Source: JALORV01 sp963780715
GTDB taxonomy: Bacteria; Pseudomonadota; Gammaproteobacteria; Burkholderiales; Burkholderiaceae_F
Assembly: GCA_963780715.1 (NCBI GenBank)
Contig: CAWADK010000022.1
Span: 1-64,000, forward strand
Reading direction: 5' to 3'
DNA length: 64,000 nucleotides
Shown here piece after piece: positions 21,168 through 30,917 of this stretch. Positions within the stretch are counted from its first letter, which is position 1, and the number at the start of each line of letters is the position of its first letter. The translations under genes and the position numbers were made by a program. The notes beneath the pieces were generated by a model. That model did not search any database, was not told the origin of the DNA, and was given only the letters and a program-made list of their open reading frames with translations.

Positions 21168-21485
21168 GATTGTTTCCGAATCGAGCGGCGCGCAAACGCC
21201 GCGAACACGACACGCGCGCGTCTGCGCGCGACCGGGGTCGACACAGGATGGCCGGCCGCGGGAGCGGCCGATTCGGAAACGTCCGAGTCAGCGGCGGGGC
21301 GGCCGACTAGCGAACAAGATCAGTCTTGGACATGCGCGCCTCCGGAAGGAAGTGGCGCTCAGGGAGCGAGGGCGCGATTGTTGATCCCGGTGCGGCGTTC
21401 CGTCAACGGGAAAATTCAGGATTGCAGCGTTGCGCGCTGGACACAATCGGAGGCCACGGGCCCCGATCGTCGTCCGAGCGCGATG
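21168..21485. other. Non-coding stretch upstream of rsgA with long inverted repeat
   Basis: About 320 bp with no supported gene. It contains a perfect 12-bp inverted repeat, 21172-21183 (GTTTCCGAATCG) and 21269-21280, separated by 85 bp, plus a short CGCGCG hairpin between them. The first arm is only 5 bp from the rsgA start codon, so the structure may belong to the rsgA leader. Confidence 0.4.
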
Positions 21486-21654
21486 TCAGGCCGCGGGCGG
21501 AGTGTCGCTGGCCGTCGCGGACGGCGCAGCGTCTCCAGGGCCAGAGTGCCTTGTCGGGCTTCTCAGCCGCCTTGCGCTGGCGCTTTTCCTCCTGCTTTTT
21601 CTTCTTGGCCAGCTCGCGTTGGCGCTTTTCGAACGAGTAGTTGGGCTTTGCCAA
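21486..21654 (-). CDS. Small Lys/Arg-rich conserved protein, frameshifted
   Basis: Starts MAKPNYSFEKRQRELAKKKK, a strongly conserved N-terminus of a small betaproteobacterial protein of unknown role that is often found near cold-shock genes. After about 40 residues the frame is lost at a CCC run (21538-21540). With one base removed the protein ends GDAAPSATASDTPPAA at the stop at 21486, giving about 55 residues with the usual acidic/Ala-Pro tail. Without correction the reading continues to 21403 with unrelated residues. Highly charged, probably RNA- or ribosome-associated (inference). Confidence 0.7.
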
Positions 21655-21696
21655 GTCGGACTCTCCTTAAAGGTGTGCGCAAGTGTCGCGCATATA

Positions 21697-21731
21697 AAAA
21701 AAGACCGCCACATGACGTGGCGGTCTTTTGT
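21697..21731. terminator. Strong bidirectional intrinsic terminator after cold-shock gene
   Basis: Stem AAGACCGCCAC (21701-21711) pairs perfectly with 21717-21727 around a 5-nt loop. It is flanked by an A run on the left and a T run on the right, so both strands read hairpin plus U-tract. It terminates the minus-strand cold-shock gene that ends at 21747, 20 bp away, and shields the small gene at 21654. Confidence 0.9.
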
Positions 21732-21746
21732 GCAAACCAGCCGACC

Positions 21747-21950
21747 TTAGATCGGCTTGATCTGGGTCGCCTGCGGGCCCTTGGCGCCCTGGGCTACCGT
21801 GAACTCGACGCGTTGTCCCTCTTGCAGGGTCTTGAAACCCGCAGACTGGATCTCCGAGAAGTGAGCGAACAGGTCCTTGCCGCCGCCTTCAGGAGTGATG
21901 AAGCCGAAGCCCTTGGACTCGTTGAACCACTTAACCGTACCTTGTGCCAT
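21747..21950 (-). CDS. Cold-shock domain protein (CspA family)
   Basis: 67 residues. KGFGFITPE (RNP1) and DLFAHFSEI (RNP2) are both present in MAQGTVKWFNESKGFGFITPE..., the classical five-stranded OB-fold RNA chaperone. The start is fixed by the family N-terminus. A gene-free region of roughly 270 bp lies upstream, consistent with the long structured 5' leader typical of csp genes. Followed by an intrinsic terminator at 21697-21731. Several csp paralogues are usual per genome, so I do not assign which. Confidence 0.95.
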   Translation of the reverse strand: MAQGTVKWFNESKGFGFITPEGGGKDLFAHFSEIQSAGFKTLQEGQRVEFTVAQGAKGPQATQIKPI

Positions 21951-22228
21951 TTTGAAAAACGTCCTTGAAAAATGATGGATAACTAACGCTGGCAGGAACG
22001 TCCTGCTGCGTGCAAACGATCAAGTACGTAAACCGGGGAACAAGGCGCGGTCGGAGCTGAAATGACCGGCACAGGGTACCAAGGGACTAACGACACTCAA
22101 ACGCAAGCAGAAGTTACGGTACGCGGTTGTCCGGCGCTTGTCCAGCCGCCGTTTTGGGCCGGTTTGCCGGGCCGGGAGTCGTGCGCGGCGCTGCCCGGGG
22201 TGCGGTTTCGCCTGAGATACTTGCATCC

Positions 22229-23194
22229 ATGCAGGCCATTTTGGCGGTCACGATCCCGTTTTTCGCACTGGTGCTGTGCGGATACCTGGCGGGACGCTCG
22301 AAAATCCTGCCCGAGGCGACGATTCCGGGACTCAACCTGTTCGTCCTGTATTTCGCGCTGCCCTGCATGCTGTTCCGGTTCGGTGCCTCGCTGCCGGTGG
22401 CCCAGGTCCTGAATCCGGTGGTGCTGGTCATCACGCTGATCACCGCCGTGGTGCTCGTGGTGGCGACGATCGCCCTGACGCGAACCGAGGCGGTGCCGAT
22501 GAAAGACGCCGCGCTCGGTGCGCTGACCGTCGTCTGGCCGAACACCGGCTTCATGGGCGTGCCACTGCTCGCCACGCTGCTAGGCCCGGCGGCCGCCGGC
22601 CCGGTGATCACGACGCTGCTCGTGGACCTGTTCTTCACCAGCTCGCTATGCATCGCGCTGGCGCAGACCGGCGGGGCGCAAAATGGCCATGCGCCGGCTC
22701 AGATCGGGCGGTTGCTCAAGGGCACGCTGGCCAATCCGCTGCCCGCTGCCATCGCGACCGGGCTCACATTTTCGGCATTCGAACTGCGGCTGCCCGGGCC
22801 TGCGGAGACCATCATCAAGATGCTCGGCGATGCCGCTACGCCGGTGGCGCTCTTCACGATCGGCACCGTGCTGTGGCGCGCCGGGCAGCATGTGCACACG
22901 CGCACGCCGCTGCAGCGCTACCTGCCGCTGGCCATCGCGAAGCTCATCGTTCATCCACTGGTCGTCCTGGCGCTGGGTGTCGCCGCCATCCGGCTCGGAG
23001 CGCCGCTGGACTCGTTCACGCTGACGGTCATCGTGCTGGCCGCGGCACTGCCTTCGGCGAGTTCCGTCTCGCTGCTGGCCGAGCGCTACGGGGCCGACAA
23101 TGGCCGCATCACGCGCATCATCATCAGTTCGACGGTGATGGCTTTCGTCACTTTCACATTGCTGGCTTGGCTGCTGCACGAGCAGCCGCAGTAG
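22229..23194 (+). CDS. AEC-family (auxin efflux carrier-like) transporter
   Basis: 321 residues. Ten hydrophobic segments in a 5+5 arrangement; the start MQAILAVTIPFFALVLCGYLAG and the motif LNLFVLYFALPCMLFRF match AEC permeases (MdcF/MleP type). The second half contains LAAALPSASSVSLLAERYG, the conserved P-x-A-x-x-x-x-x-x-A-x-x-Y. Members carry malonate, malate or other small carboxylates; the substrate cannot be told from sequence. The start was set at 22229 as the residue preceding the first membrane helix. Confidence 0.88.
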   Translation: MQAILAVTIPFFALVLCGYLAGRSKILPEATIPGLNLFVLYFALPCMLFRFGASLPVAQVLNPVVLVITLITAVVLVVATIALTRTEAVPMKDAALGALTVVWPNTGFMGVPLLATLLGPAAAGPVITTLLVDLFFTSSLCIALAQTGGAQNGHAPAQIGRLLKGTLANPLPAAIATGLTFSAFELRLPGPAETIIKMLGDAATPVALFTIGTVLWRAGQHVHTRTPLQRYLPLAIAKLIVHPLVVLALGVAAIRLGAPLDSFTLTVIVLAAALPSASSVSLLAERYGADNGRITRIIISSTVMAFVTFTLLAWLLHEQPQ

Positions 23195-23215
23195 CCGGAC
23201 TCCGGAGAGCGTGCC

Positions 23216-23560
23216 ATGTCCGAAACTGCCGTCGAAGTCGTGCAACGCCAGGTCGAGGCCTACAACCGGCGCGACATCGACGCCTTCGCTGCGGCCTACC
23301 ACGATGATGTGCGGATCTTCCGCCTGCCGTCGACAACGCCGGCCATGGTCGGCAAGGCCGCCCTGCGCGAGTTCTACGAAACGAAGCGCTTCAACCTGCC
23401 GGGACTGCACGCAGAAGTCCGCCAGCGCATCGTCCTTGGCAACAAGGTGATCGATCAGGAGTATGTGACCGGGACCGGCGACCAGCCGCTCGAGGTCGTC
23501 GCAGCCTACGAGGTGCTGGACGGGCTGATCACGACGGTGTGGTTTCTTTCGCCCACCTGA
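23216..23560 (+). CDS. SnoaL/NTF2-like small protein
   Basis: 114 residues. VEVVQRQVEAYNRRDIDAFAAAYHDDVRIFRLP is the N-terminal helix pair and first strand of the NTF2-like alpha+beta cone found in SnoaL, ketosteroid isomerase and related proteins, and the final strand includes ITTVWFLSPT. The conserved Tyr/Asp residues of the N-terminal part are present but the function of this subgroup is undefined. It lies 21 bp after the AEC carrier on the same strand, so the two are likely co-transcribed. Confidence 0.82.
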   Translation: MSETAVEVVQRQVEAYNRRDIDAFAAAYHDDVRIFRLPSTTPAMVGKAALREFYETKRFNLPGLHAEVRQRIVLGNKVIDQEYVTGTGDQPLEVVAAYEVLDGLITTVWFLSPT

Positions 23561-23694
23561 CCCGCGCGCAGCCCGAGGGTTGACCCGGATCGCGTGCACG
23601 TGCGCAAGGTTTGACCGGACCGGCGTTCCGATTCGCCACCGGCGCTAGCCTGCGCAGGATCAGCGATCCATCCGCCCAGTTCCATTCCGTCGTC

Positions 23695-24837
23695 ATGCAG
23701 GCACCTTCACGATCCAGGCGATCGACCACCGCCCGGCCGGCGGCCAAACGGGCCAATGGCCTGCGTACCGCGCTTGTGTTGCAGGGCGGCGCGGCGCTAG
23801 GCGCCTACGAAGCCGGGGTGCTGAAGGCGCTGCTGGAGCCGCCTGGACGAACGTTCGACATCGTCACGGGTTGTTCGATCGGTGCTGTGATGGCGGCCAT
23901 CCTGGTCGGCGCGCGCGGGGATCCGCGCGAGCATCTCGACGAACTGTGGCAGCGCATGGCGATGCAGACCAACCCGTTCGTGCCCGCGATGTTCGCCAAC
24001 ACCTTTCCCGCGCTTGGCGCCAACGCGCTGTATCGCATCAACCCTGCGTACTACACGGCGCCGCCGCTGGCGACCTACGTCTACGACCCGGCCCCGCTTG
24101 AACAGGCGATCGAGGTCTGGGTCGACTTTCGCCGCGTGCGTCGCTCGGCGACGGAACTGATCGTCACCGCCGTCGAGGTGAAGAGCGGACGCCTGGCGGA
24201 ATTTTCGAACCGGCAACGGTTCGGCATGCGGCACGTCATGGCCAGCGCCAGCCTGCCTCCCGTGTTTCCATCGGTCGGCATCAATGGCGGTGATTACTGG
24301 GACGGGGGTCTGATCTCCAACACCCCACTGCGCCCGGCGCTGAACGCGATCGAGGCGCATAACGCGGCTGATCCCAAGGCGCGCTGGGAGATCATCGTCG
24401 TCGATCTCTTCGCGCCGAGGACCACGTTGCCGCAGGACATGACGGATGTCCTGCAGCGTGCCTTCGAGCTGACGTTCTTCGGCAAGTTCCAGCACGATCT
24501 GAAGCTCTTCGAGATGTACAACGCGCAGATCGATCTGATGCGGGCCGTCGACGCGGCGCTCCCCGCGCGCAGCCCCTTGCGCAGGCATCCGGCCTTTGTT
24601 CGCATGAGCCACCACCGCCGGGTCGATCGCCTGACCGTGATCCGCACGTCGAAGCCGGAGGCGATGGGCGGCCCCGCCGATTTCGCGCCGGACACCATCG
24701 CGCGCCGCATTCGGCTGGGTGAGCTCGACACACGCCGCGCGCTCCGAAGACGAGCCCAACCTGAGCGTCCGCAGTGGCCGGCTTGTCGGCTGGCGCCGCC
24801 GGCGCGCCGCTCACTTGAGTGTCGTCATGGACCATGA
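23695..24837 (+). CDS. Patatin-like phospholipase
   Basis: About 380 residues from ATG 23695. VLQGGAALGAYEAGVLKAL carries the oxyanion-hole glycines, GCSIG the nucleophile elbow (G-x-S-x-G), and YWDGGLISNTPL the catalytic DGG Asp, so the Ser-Asp dyad is intact. The middle part, VDLFAPRTTLPQDMTDVLQRAFELTF, matches the extra C-terminal region (DUF3734-like) seen in one proteobacterial patatin subgroup. The N-terminal basic, Ser-rich 30 residues are not a clear signal peptide, so a cytosolic or peripheral membrane lipid hydrolase is likely. The convergent S9 peptidase ends 9 bp downstream. Confidence 0.88.
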   Translation: MQAPSRSRRSTTARPAAKRANGLRTALVLQGGAALGAYEAGVLKALLEPPGRTFDIVTGCSIGAVMAAILVGARGDPREHLDELWQRMAMQTNPFVPAMFANTFPALGANALYRINPAYYTAPPLATYVYDPAPLEQAIEVWVDFRRVRRSATELIVTAVEVKSGRLAEFSNRQRFGMRHVMASASLPPVFPSVGINGGDYWDGGLISNTPLRPALNAIEAHNAADPKARWEIIVVDLFAPRTTLPQDMTDVLQRAFELTFFGKFQHDLKLFEMYNAQIDLMRAVDAALPARSPLRRHPAFVRMSHHRRVDRLTVIRTSKPEAMGGPADFAPDTIARRIRLGELDTRRALRRRAQPERPQWPACRLAPPARRSLECRHGP

Positions 24838-24845
24838 CGACGCGA

Positions 24846-26798
24846 CTACGTCAGGTTGTCGATCGGCACAGGCTCGATGGCATCCGCCGGAGTGAATCCG
24901 AAGATACGGCCGAGGAAGTAAAGCTCCGCTTCAAGTGCGCGCACGATGTTCTCGGCGCGACGGAAGCCGTGCTGTTCGCCCTGGAATTCGAGGTAGGCAA
25001 CCGGCTTGCCGCGCGCCCGCACTGCCGCGACGATGCCTCGGCTTTGCGCCGGCGGCACCGCGAGATCCTCGTCGCCCTGGAACGTGATCAGTGCCGCGTC
25101 GAGCGCCTCGAGATGATGGAGGGGGCTGCGGGCGCGATAGATCGCGAGACCCTCCGGCAGCGGCGCCACGAGACGGTCCAGGTAGCGGCTTTCGAACTTG
25201 TGGGTGTCGGCTGCGAGCGACTCGAGGTCCGCCACGCCAAAGTAATTGATGCCCGCCGCGAAGCGCCGCGTGAAGGCGAGGCCGGCGAGCACGGTGAAGC
25301 CGCCGGCGCTGCCGCCCCGGATGGCGACTCGCGCGCCGTCGACGCGCCCCTGCGCGACGAGGTAGTCCACGGCGGCGACCGCATCGGCGAGGTCGACCAC
25401 ACCCCACTCGCCAAGCAGGCGGTTGCGGTAGTCACGTCCGAATCCGCTCGACCCGCCGTAGTTCACGTTGACGATGGCGAAGCCGCGCGTGGTCCAGAAC
25501 TGGTGCGACGGGCTCAGCGCTGGCGCGGCGTGCGTTGTCGGCCCTCCATGCACCAGCAGGAGCAACGGCGGCTTCGTGCCCTGCGGGCCGCTGCAGCCGG
25601 GGTTGCACGGGGGATGGAAGAAGGCATGCGCTTCGCGCGGTGTTCCATCAGCGCCCGGCCGGGTCGGGAAGCGGATCGGCTCGGCCCGCGACACGAAGTC
25701 CGGCGCAAGTGGAGCCGGGCCGGCCGTACGCACGACGCGGTGCCCACCGTCGCGCAAGGAGAACGTGATCAGCGCGTGGGGCGCCGTTTCGGAGGCCGCG
25801 ATCGCGTAACCCTGCTCTGCATCGAGCACGCCGACCGATCCGAACGAGACGAAGGGGAGGGCGAGGTCCGTCATGCTGCCGCTCGCCAGATCGACGAGCA
25901 CAAGCTGGTCCACGGCGTTGCGGCAGAGGCGCGCAAGCGCACGCCCATCGCCGGTGAGCGCGTACGTCGTCGCCCCGAGATTCCACAGCGGCCCGCCGAA
26001 GTCCGCGTCGATCGCGGTGACCGCCTCGATCGGCCCGCCCTTCCAGCGGTACAGGTTCCAGTAGCCGCTGCGGTCCGACAGGAAGTAGAGCGTGCCGTCG
26101 ACGTCCCACACCGGTTCGATGACGGATTCGGCCGTGGCCTCCGGGCCGCCCGCGATGACGCGCAGATCCTCGAGACCGTCGGCGCCGAGTCGCGCGACAT
26201 ACAGCGTGGTCGCATCCCACGGCATGTTCGGATGGTTCCAGGCGATGAATGCGATCCGCCCGTCCGCACTCGGGCGCGGGTAGGCGACGAAGTCCGAGCG
26301 ATCGAACAGCACCCGACCGGCGGACTCGACGTCCACATCGATGGCGACGACCGCATTGACCGGCTCGCCCGGCGCGCTGTGGTCCTCGCGCACGGCGAAG
26401 AACGTGCGCCCGTCAGAGGCGGCTGCGAAATCCGCGTAGCGGTAGCCGTCCGGCGTCAGGAGCGCGCGGTGCACTTCCTGCGCGCTGGACGTACAGGCGC
26501 TGATCCGGGAACTCGCAGTAAACGACCCGGCCGTCGGCCATGCCGTACGCCCGGCCGCCGTACTCGTGCACCCGCGAACGGACGTTCGACTCGGCGCCCG
26601 TCACGTCTTCGATGACGCCACGCGCGTTTCGGCGACCAGCACACTGCGTCCGCGTTCCTGCGGCCGCGACTCGGTCCAGACGAGCCGCCCGCGATGCGCG
26701 GTCGCATAGGCCAGGCTGAGGGACGCTGCTGCGACGTCGCGCGCGGTGAGCGGGGACGGCCAGCTGCCGAATGGGGTGGGGGTGGGAGTCGGTGACAT
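24846..26798 (-). CDS. S9 prolyl oligopeptidase-family peptidase, two frameshifts
   Basis: Read as one gene from ATG 26798 (MSPTPTPTPFGSW). The first frame runs to about 26620 (VLVAETR), the second from there to about 26461 (VIEDVTGAESNVRSRVHEYGG...QRLYVQRAG), the third to the stop (LLTPDGYRYADF...). One base is missing near 26617-26626 and one extra near 26460-26463. Total about 650 residues. The N-terminal half is the beta-propeller (SDRSGYWNLY, DVDGTLYFLSD-type blades). The alpha/beta hydrolase half has GGSAGG (Ser nucleophile), a catalytic Asp in QGDEDLAVPP and His in GEQHGF. Hydrolyses small peptides in the cytosol. Confidence 0.85.
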
Positions 26799-26854
26799 GG
26801 GAGCCCGGGTGAGAGTCTGAGGCGACAATAGCGGCTCGCTCCACGCCCCCGCAA

Positions 26855-28565
26855 ATGATTCGCCTCACCGAACTCCGGCTCCCGCTTGACCATGCCGAGC
26901 CCGCACTGCGGGCGGCTGTTGTTGCGCGGCTGGGCGTGCCCGACGCCGATCTGTGTTCGTTCAGCGTGTTCCGGCGGGCGGTGGATGCCCGTCGCAAGAG
27001 CGCTGTGATGCTCACTTACACGGTGGACTGCGACGTGCGCGACGAAGCCGCCGTGCTGTCCGCGCGCCAAGGTGACCCGCACGTGAAGCCTGCGCCGGAC
27101 ACGACCTATCGTTTCATCGGACATGCGCCGGCGGACTTCGATGCCCGCGGGCGGCCGCGGCCGATCGTCATCGGCTTCGGTCCGTGCGGCATCTTCGCCG
27201 CGCTGGTGCTGGCGCAGATGGGCCTGCGGCCGATCGTGCTCGAGCGTGGCAAGCGCGTGCGCGAACGCACCAAGGACACCTGGGGGCTGTGGCGCAAGGG
27301 GGTGCTGAATCCGGAGTCGAATGTGCAGTTCGGCGAAGGCGGTGCGGGAACCTTTTCCGACGGCAAGCTGTGGAGCCAGATCAGCGATCCGCGCCACCTG
27401 ACGCGCAAGGTGCTGACGGAGTTCGTGAAGGCCGGGGCGCCAGAGGAAATCCTGTATGTCGCCAAGCCGCACATCGGCACCTTCCGTCTCGTCAGCATGG
27501 TCGAGAAAATGCGCGCGGAGATCGAGTCGCTCGGCGGCGAAGTTCGCTTCGAGCAGCGTGTCGTCGACGTGATGATCGAAGCCGGTGCGATCCGCGGTGT
27601 CACGGTGGCGAATCCCGCGCATCCCGAGGGCGAGACGCTGGACGCCGATCACGTCGTGCTCGCGCCGGGCCACAGCGCGCGTGACACGTTCGCAATGCTT
27701 TATGAACGCGGCGTCTTCATGGAAGCGAAGCCGTTCTCGGTCGGCTTCCGCGTCGAGCATCCGCAAGGCGTCATCGACCGCGCGCGCTATGGCGCCAGCG
27801 CCGGCCACCCGATTCTCGGCGCGGCCGACTACAAGCTGGTGCACCACGCGAAGAATGGCCGCTCGGTCTACAGCTTCTGCATGTGCCCGGGCGGCACCGT
27901 GGTGGCCGCGACGTCCGAAACCGGGCGCGTCGTCACCAATGGCATGAGCCAGTACTCGCGCGCCGAGCGCAATGCCAATGCCGGCATCGTCGTCGGCATC
28001 GCACCGGCGGATTACGCGCAGGCCGGTCACGTGGACGATCGCCACCGGTCGCGCCGTGCATCCGCTCGACGGCATCGAGTTCCAGCGGCAATGGGAGTCA
28101 CGCGCGTTCGAACTCGGTGGGGGCGATTACTGCGCGCCGGGGCAGCTCGTGGGCGATTTCCTGAAGGAGCAGCGGTCGAGCGTGCTGGGCGAGGTGCTGC
28201 CGTCCTACACACCCGGTGTGCGGCTGACCGATCTCGGCGAGCCCGGTCGGCCGAGCCTGCCAGAGTATGTGCTCGATGCGATCCGCGAGGCGATCCCGGC
28301 GTTCGACCGCCAGATCAAGGGTTTCGCGCGACCGGACGCCGTGTTCACGGGTGTCGAGACGCGCACCTCGTCGCCGCTGCGCATCACGCGCGGCGCCGCC
28401 ATGCAGAGCGTCAACGTCAGGGGTCTCTTTCCAGCCGGCGAGGGCGCGGGTTATGCGGGCGGCATCATGTCGGCCGGAGTGGACGGCATTGAAGTGGCGG
28501 AAGCCGTCGCGCGCTCTATGCTGAACATCGAGACGGTTGCAGCAGTTGTTCGCACCGCAGCGTGA
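26855..28565 (+). CDS. FAD-dependent dehydrogenase (COG2509 type), frameshifted
   Basis: About 569 residues when joined. PIVIGFGPCGIFAALVLAQ (from about residue 104) is the dinucleotide-binding loop, followed by LERGKRVRERTKDT and FGEGGAGTFSDGKL, both signatures of the COG2509 uncharacterised FAD-dependent dehydrogenases. The frame is lost after SQYSRAERNANAGIVVGIAP at 28025-28055 by one extra base and resumes as RAVHPLDGIEFQRQWE... to FPAGEGAGYAGGIMSAGVDG, the C-terminal FAD motif. The N-terminal 90 residues form an RNA-binding-like alpha/beta domain usual in this family. Function unknown. Divergent from the S9 peptidase gene (57-bp gap). Confidence 0.85.
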
Positions 28566-28600
28566 AACCCGGGCCGCGCCGCGGGCCGTGACACCCGCGG

Positions 28601-29410
28601 TCAGGCCCTGGACCGTCGGCCGCGGACGGCCGTCGGCCCATGCCGGCGCAGCGCATCCGCTGTCTGGTTCGCCGTGACCGCAGCCAGAGGAAAGACGACG
28701 CGCATGATGTCGTCGCGACGGTTCCAGGCCGCCGGCGTGGACTCGTAGAAGGCCGCGACGTCCGGAAACACACCCCATCGATGGCGTGAGCTGCCGGAGT
28801 CGCCGGGCATGAACTGCGCGAACGAAGCAGACCGGCCGTCCCATTGAGCACGGCCGTCCAGGCGAACTCCGTACCCCAGCCTGCGACCTTCGACGCGGAG
28901 GGCGGCCTGCGCCGCCCGGAACAGCGGCAGGTCGACGACGTAGCTGTCGGTAGCGACCCATGCGCCATCCAGCTTCACTTCGGTGTAGCTGTGGTCGACG
29001 AGCGGGGTGCGCAGATCGAGGAGCCCCCGCAGCACGGAGGCATCGAGATCGACGAACTGCTGGCGGGCTTCGATGCCCGCCGCGCGCAGCATCGCGATGA
29101 AGAGCGTCGACTTCGAATTGCTGAAGCCAACGCCGGCGGCCAGTACGTCGGCGGCGGACATCGCATAGAAGTGCGGAGTGAAGCCGAATCGCACCTTATC
29201 GCGCACGAAGTCGTGGATGGCCACGGCGCGCTCGCGCGGCGTGTGGCGGTCCTGGACGAGTTTTGCCACCTGCTCGGTGATTGCGACGTGGGTGTCATCG
29301 ATCAGCACCCGCGCCAGCACCGGATTCATCGACAGCAGTGGGCCGATCAACCACGCCGTACTGGCATGCAGGGCGCGGCGGCGGTCGGCTCGGACAGGGA
29401 GACGGGGCAT
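28601..29410 (-). CDS. Transglutaminase-like protein lacking the catalytic Cys
   Basis: About 269 residues from ATG 29410; an earlier in-frame ATG at 29464 is also possible. The transglutaminase core is visible: RAVAIHDFVRDKVRFGF, then GVGFSNSKSTLFIAMLRAAGIEAR, then VDHSYTEVKLDGAWVATDSYVVD. The His (HSYTEV) and Asp (VATD) of the triad are present, but where active enzymes have G-x-C the sequence reads GFSNS, so Cys is replaced by Ser. Either it is a non-catalytic or altered-chemistry member, or the alignment needs a structural check. No signal peptide is evident. Neighbours give no pathway. Confidence 0.75.
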   Translation of the reverse strand: MPRLPVRADRRRALHASTAWLIGPLLSMNPVLARVLIDDTHVAITEQVAKLVQDRHTPRERAVAIHDFVRDKVRFGFTPHFYAMSAADVLAAGVGFSNSKSTLFIAMLRAAGIEARQQFVDLDASVLRGLLDLRTPLVDHSYTEVKLDGAWVATDSYVVDLPLFRAAQAALRVEGRRLGYGVRLDGRAQWDGRSASFAQFMPGDSGSSRHRWGVFPDVAAFYESTPAAWNRRDDIMRVVFPLAAVTANQTADALRRHGPTAVRGRRSRA

Positions 29411-29678
29411 TCGTGCAGTCTGACGCGCGATGGTGAAGATCCCGTGAAGACACGCATGCCGCATATGCGGTTGTGCAGGTACGAAGCCGAATCAGGATGG
29501 ACGCCAGCATCACGCCTGAGTTCCGCGATTGGCGGCGCATCACTTCAATGCGTGAGGATCGAGGCGCCAACGGATGACGTGATGAGTTTGCCGCTCCGAT
29601 GTTTCAAGGACGTTGCTGCATTGCTGGCTGACGTATGCTCGGGACCGCCCGGTCCATCGCTGCACCGCACGTTGCCCC

Positions 29679-30917
29679 ATGACACCCGCCGCCGAATCGG
29701 TCATTGACTCGTCCGTCGCGTGGTGGCGGCTGGTCGCGACGCTGACGATGTCGACGCTCGGCGGTGTCGGCATGTGGTCGGTCATCGTGGCACTGCCCGC
29801 TGTGCAGGCAGAGTTCGGCGTCGATCGCGGCACCGCCTCGCTGCCCTACACGCTGACGATGGTCGGCTTCGGCATCGGCGGCATCGTGATGGGCAAGCTG
29901 ACGGACCGCTACGGTGTCAGCTTGCCGCTGGCGTTCGCGACGCTTGCCCTTGCACTAGGCTACGGCGCCGCGGCGCTCGCGCCCACGTTGCTGACCTATG
30001 CGCTGGCACAGGGACTGCTGATCGGTTTTCTCGGCAGCTCCGCCACATTCGGGCCGCTGCTGGCCGACATTTCGCACTGGTTCGAGCGCCGGCGGGGCCT
30101 GGCCGTGTCGATCGTGGCCTGCGGCAACTACCTGGCTGGCACGGTCTGGCCGCCGATCGTGCAGCACCTCATCGACACCGTCGGCTGGCGCCACACGCAC
30201 CTGCTGATCGGCGTGGCGTGCCTGCTGACGATGTTGCCGCTGACGCTGGTGCTGCGGCGCCGGCCACCGAACGCGGGGCACGAGCACGCCGCGGTGCAGA
30301 CGCTCCGCCCGCCGAGGGATCTCGGCATTTCGCCGCGCGCCCTGCAGACACTGCTCGTGATCGCGGGCCTGGCCTGCTGTGTCGCCATGTCGATGCCGCA
30401 GGTGCATATCGTGGCCTACTGCGGTGATCTCGGCTATGGCCCGGCGGCGGGTGCGCAGATGCTGTCGCTGATGCTGGGCTTCGGCATCGTGAGCCGGCTG
30501 CTGTCCGGCTGGATCGCCGATCACATCGGTGGCCTTCGTACGCTGCTGCTCGGTTCTGCGCTGCAGGGCGTCGCGCTGGCGATGTACCTCTTCTTCGACG
30601 GCCTGACGTCGCTTTACATCGTGTCGGCGCTGTTCGGCCTGTTCCAGGGCGGCATCGTGCCGAGCTATGCGATCGTGGTGCGCGAGTTCTTTGCCCCGCA
30701 ACAGGCCGGCGCACGCGTCGGGCTCGTCCTGATGGCCACGCTGTTCGGCATGGCGCTGGGCGGCTGGATGTCGGGCGCGGTCTTCGACCTCACCGGTTCA
30801 TACCGCGCCGCCTTCCTCAACGGTACCTTGTGGAACCTCCTGAACCTGACGATCGTGGTCTGGCTGATGCGAAGGCCGGGAGCGCGCTTCAGTGCGCCGC
30901 GCGTTCGGGCAGCGTGA
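29679..30917 (+). CDS. Major facilitator superfamily transporter
   Basis: 412 residues from ATG 29679. Twelve predicted membrane helices. MGKLTDRYGVSLPLAFATL is the MFS loop 2-3 signature (G-x-L-x-D-R-x-G) and SGWIADHIGGLRTLLLG its repeat in the second half. DISHWFERRRGLAVSIVACG resembles the oxalate:formate antiporter/monocarboxylate-type subgroup (W-F-x-x-x-R-G-x-A). The substrate is likely a small organic acid, but this is inference. Its last 29 bp overlap the end of the opposite-strand gene at 30889, a tight convergent pair. Confidence 0.88.
   Translation: MTPAAESVIDSSVAWWRLVATLTMSTLGGVGMWSVIVALPAVQAEFGVDRGTASLPYTLTMVGFGIGGIVMGKLTDRYGVSLPLAFATLALALGYGAAALAPTLLTYALAQGLLIGFLGSSATFGPLLADISHWFERRRGLAVSIVACGNYLAGTVWPPIVQHLIDTVGWRHTHLLIGVACLLTMLPLTLVLRRRPPNAGHEHAAVQTLRPPRDLGISPRALQTLLVIAGLACCVAMSMPQVHIVAYCGDLGYGPAAGAQMLSLMLGFGIVSRLLSGWIADHIGGLRTLLLGSALQGVALAMYLFFDGLTSLYIVSALFGLFQGGIVPSYAIVVREFFAPQQAGARVGLVLMATLFGMALGGWMSGAVFDLTGSYRAAFLNGTLWNLLNLTIVVWLMRRPGARFSAPRVRAA

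Noticed and set aside
24819..26615. A 598-residue plus-strand reading opposite the S9 peptidase
   Set aside because: It has no recognisable motif, whereas the minus strand encodes propeller blades and the GGSAGG hydrolase site across corrected frames.
28566..28600. Terminator between the FAD protein and the transglutaminase-like gene
   Set aside because: GC-rich partial palindromes only, no stable single stem and no T run.
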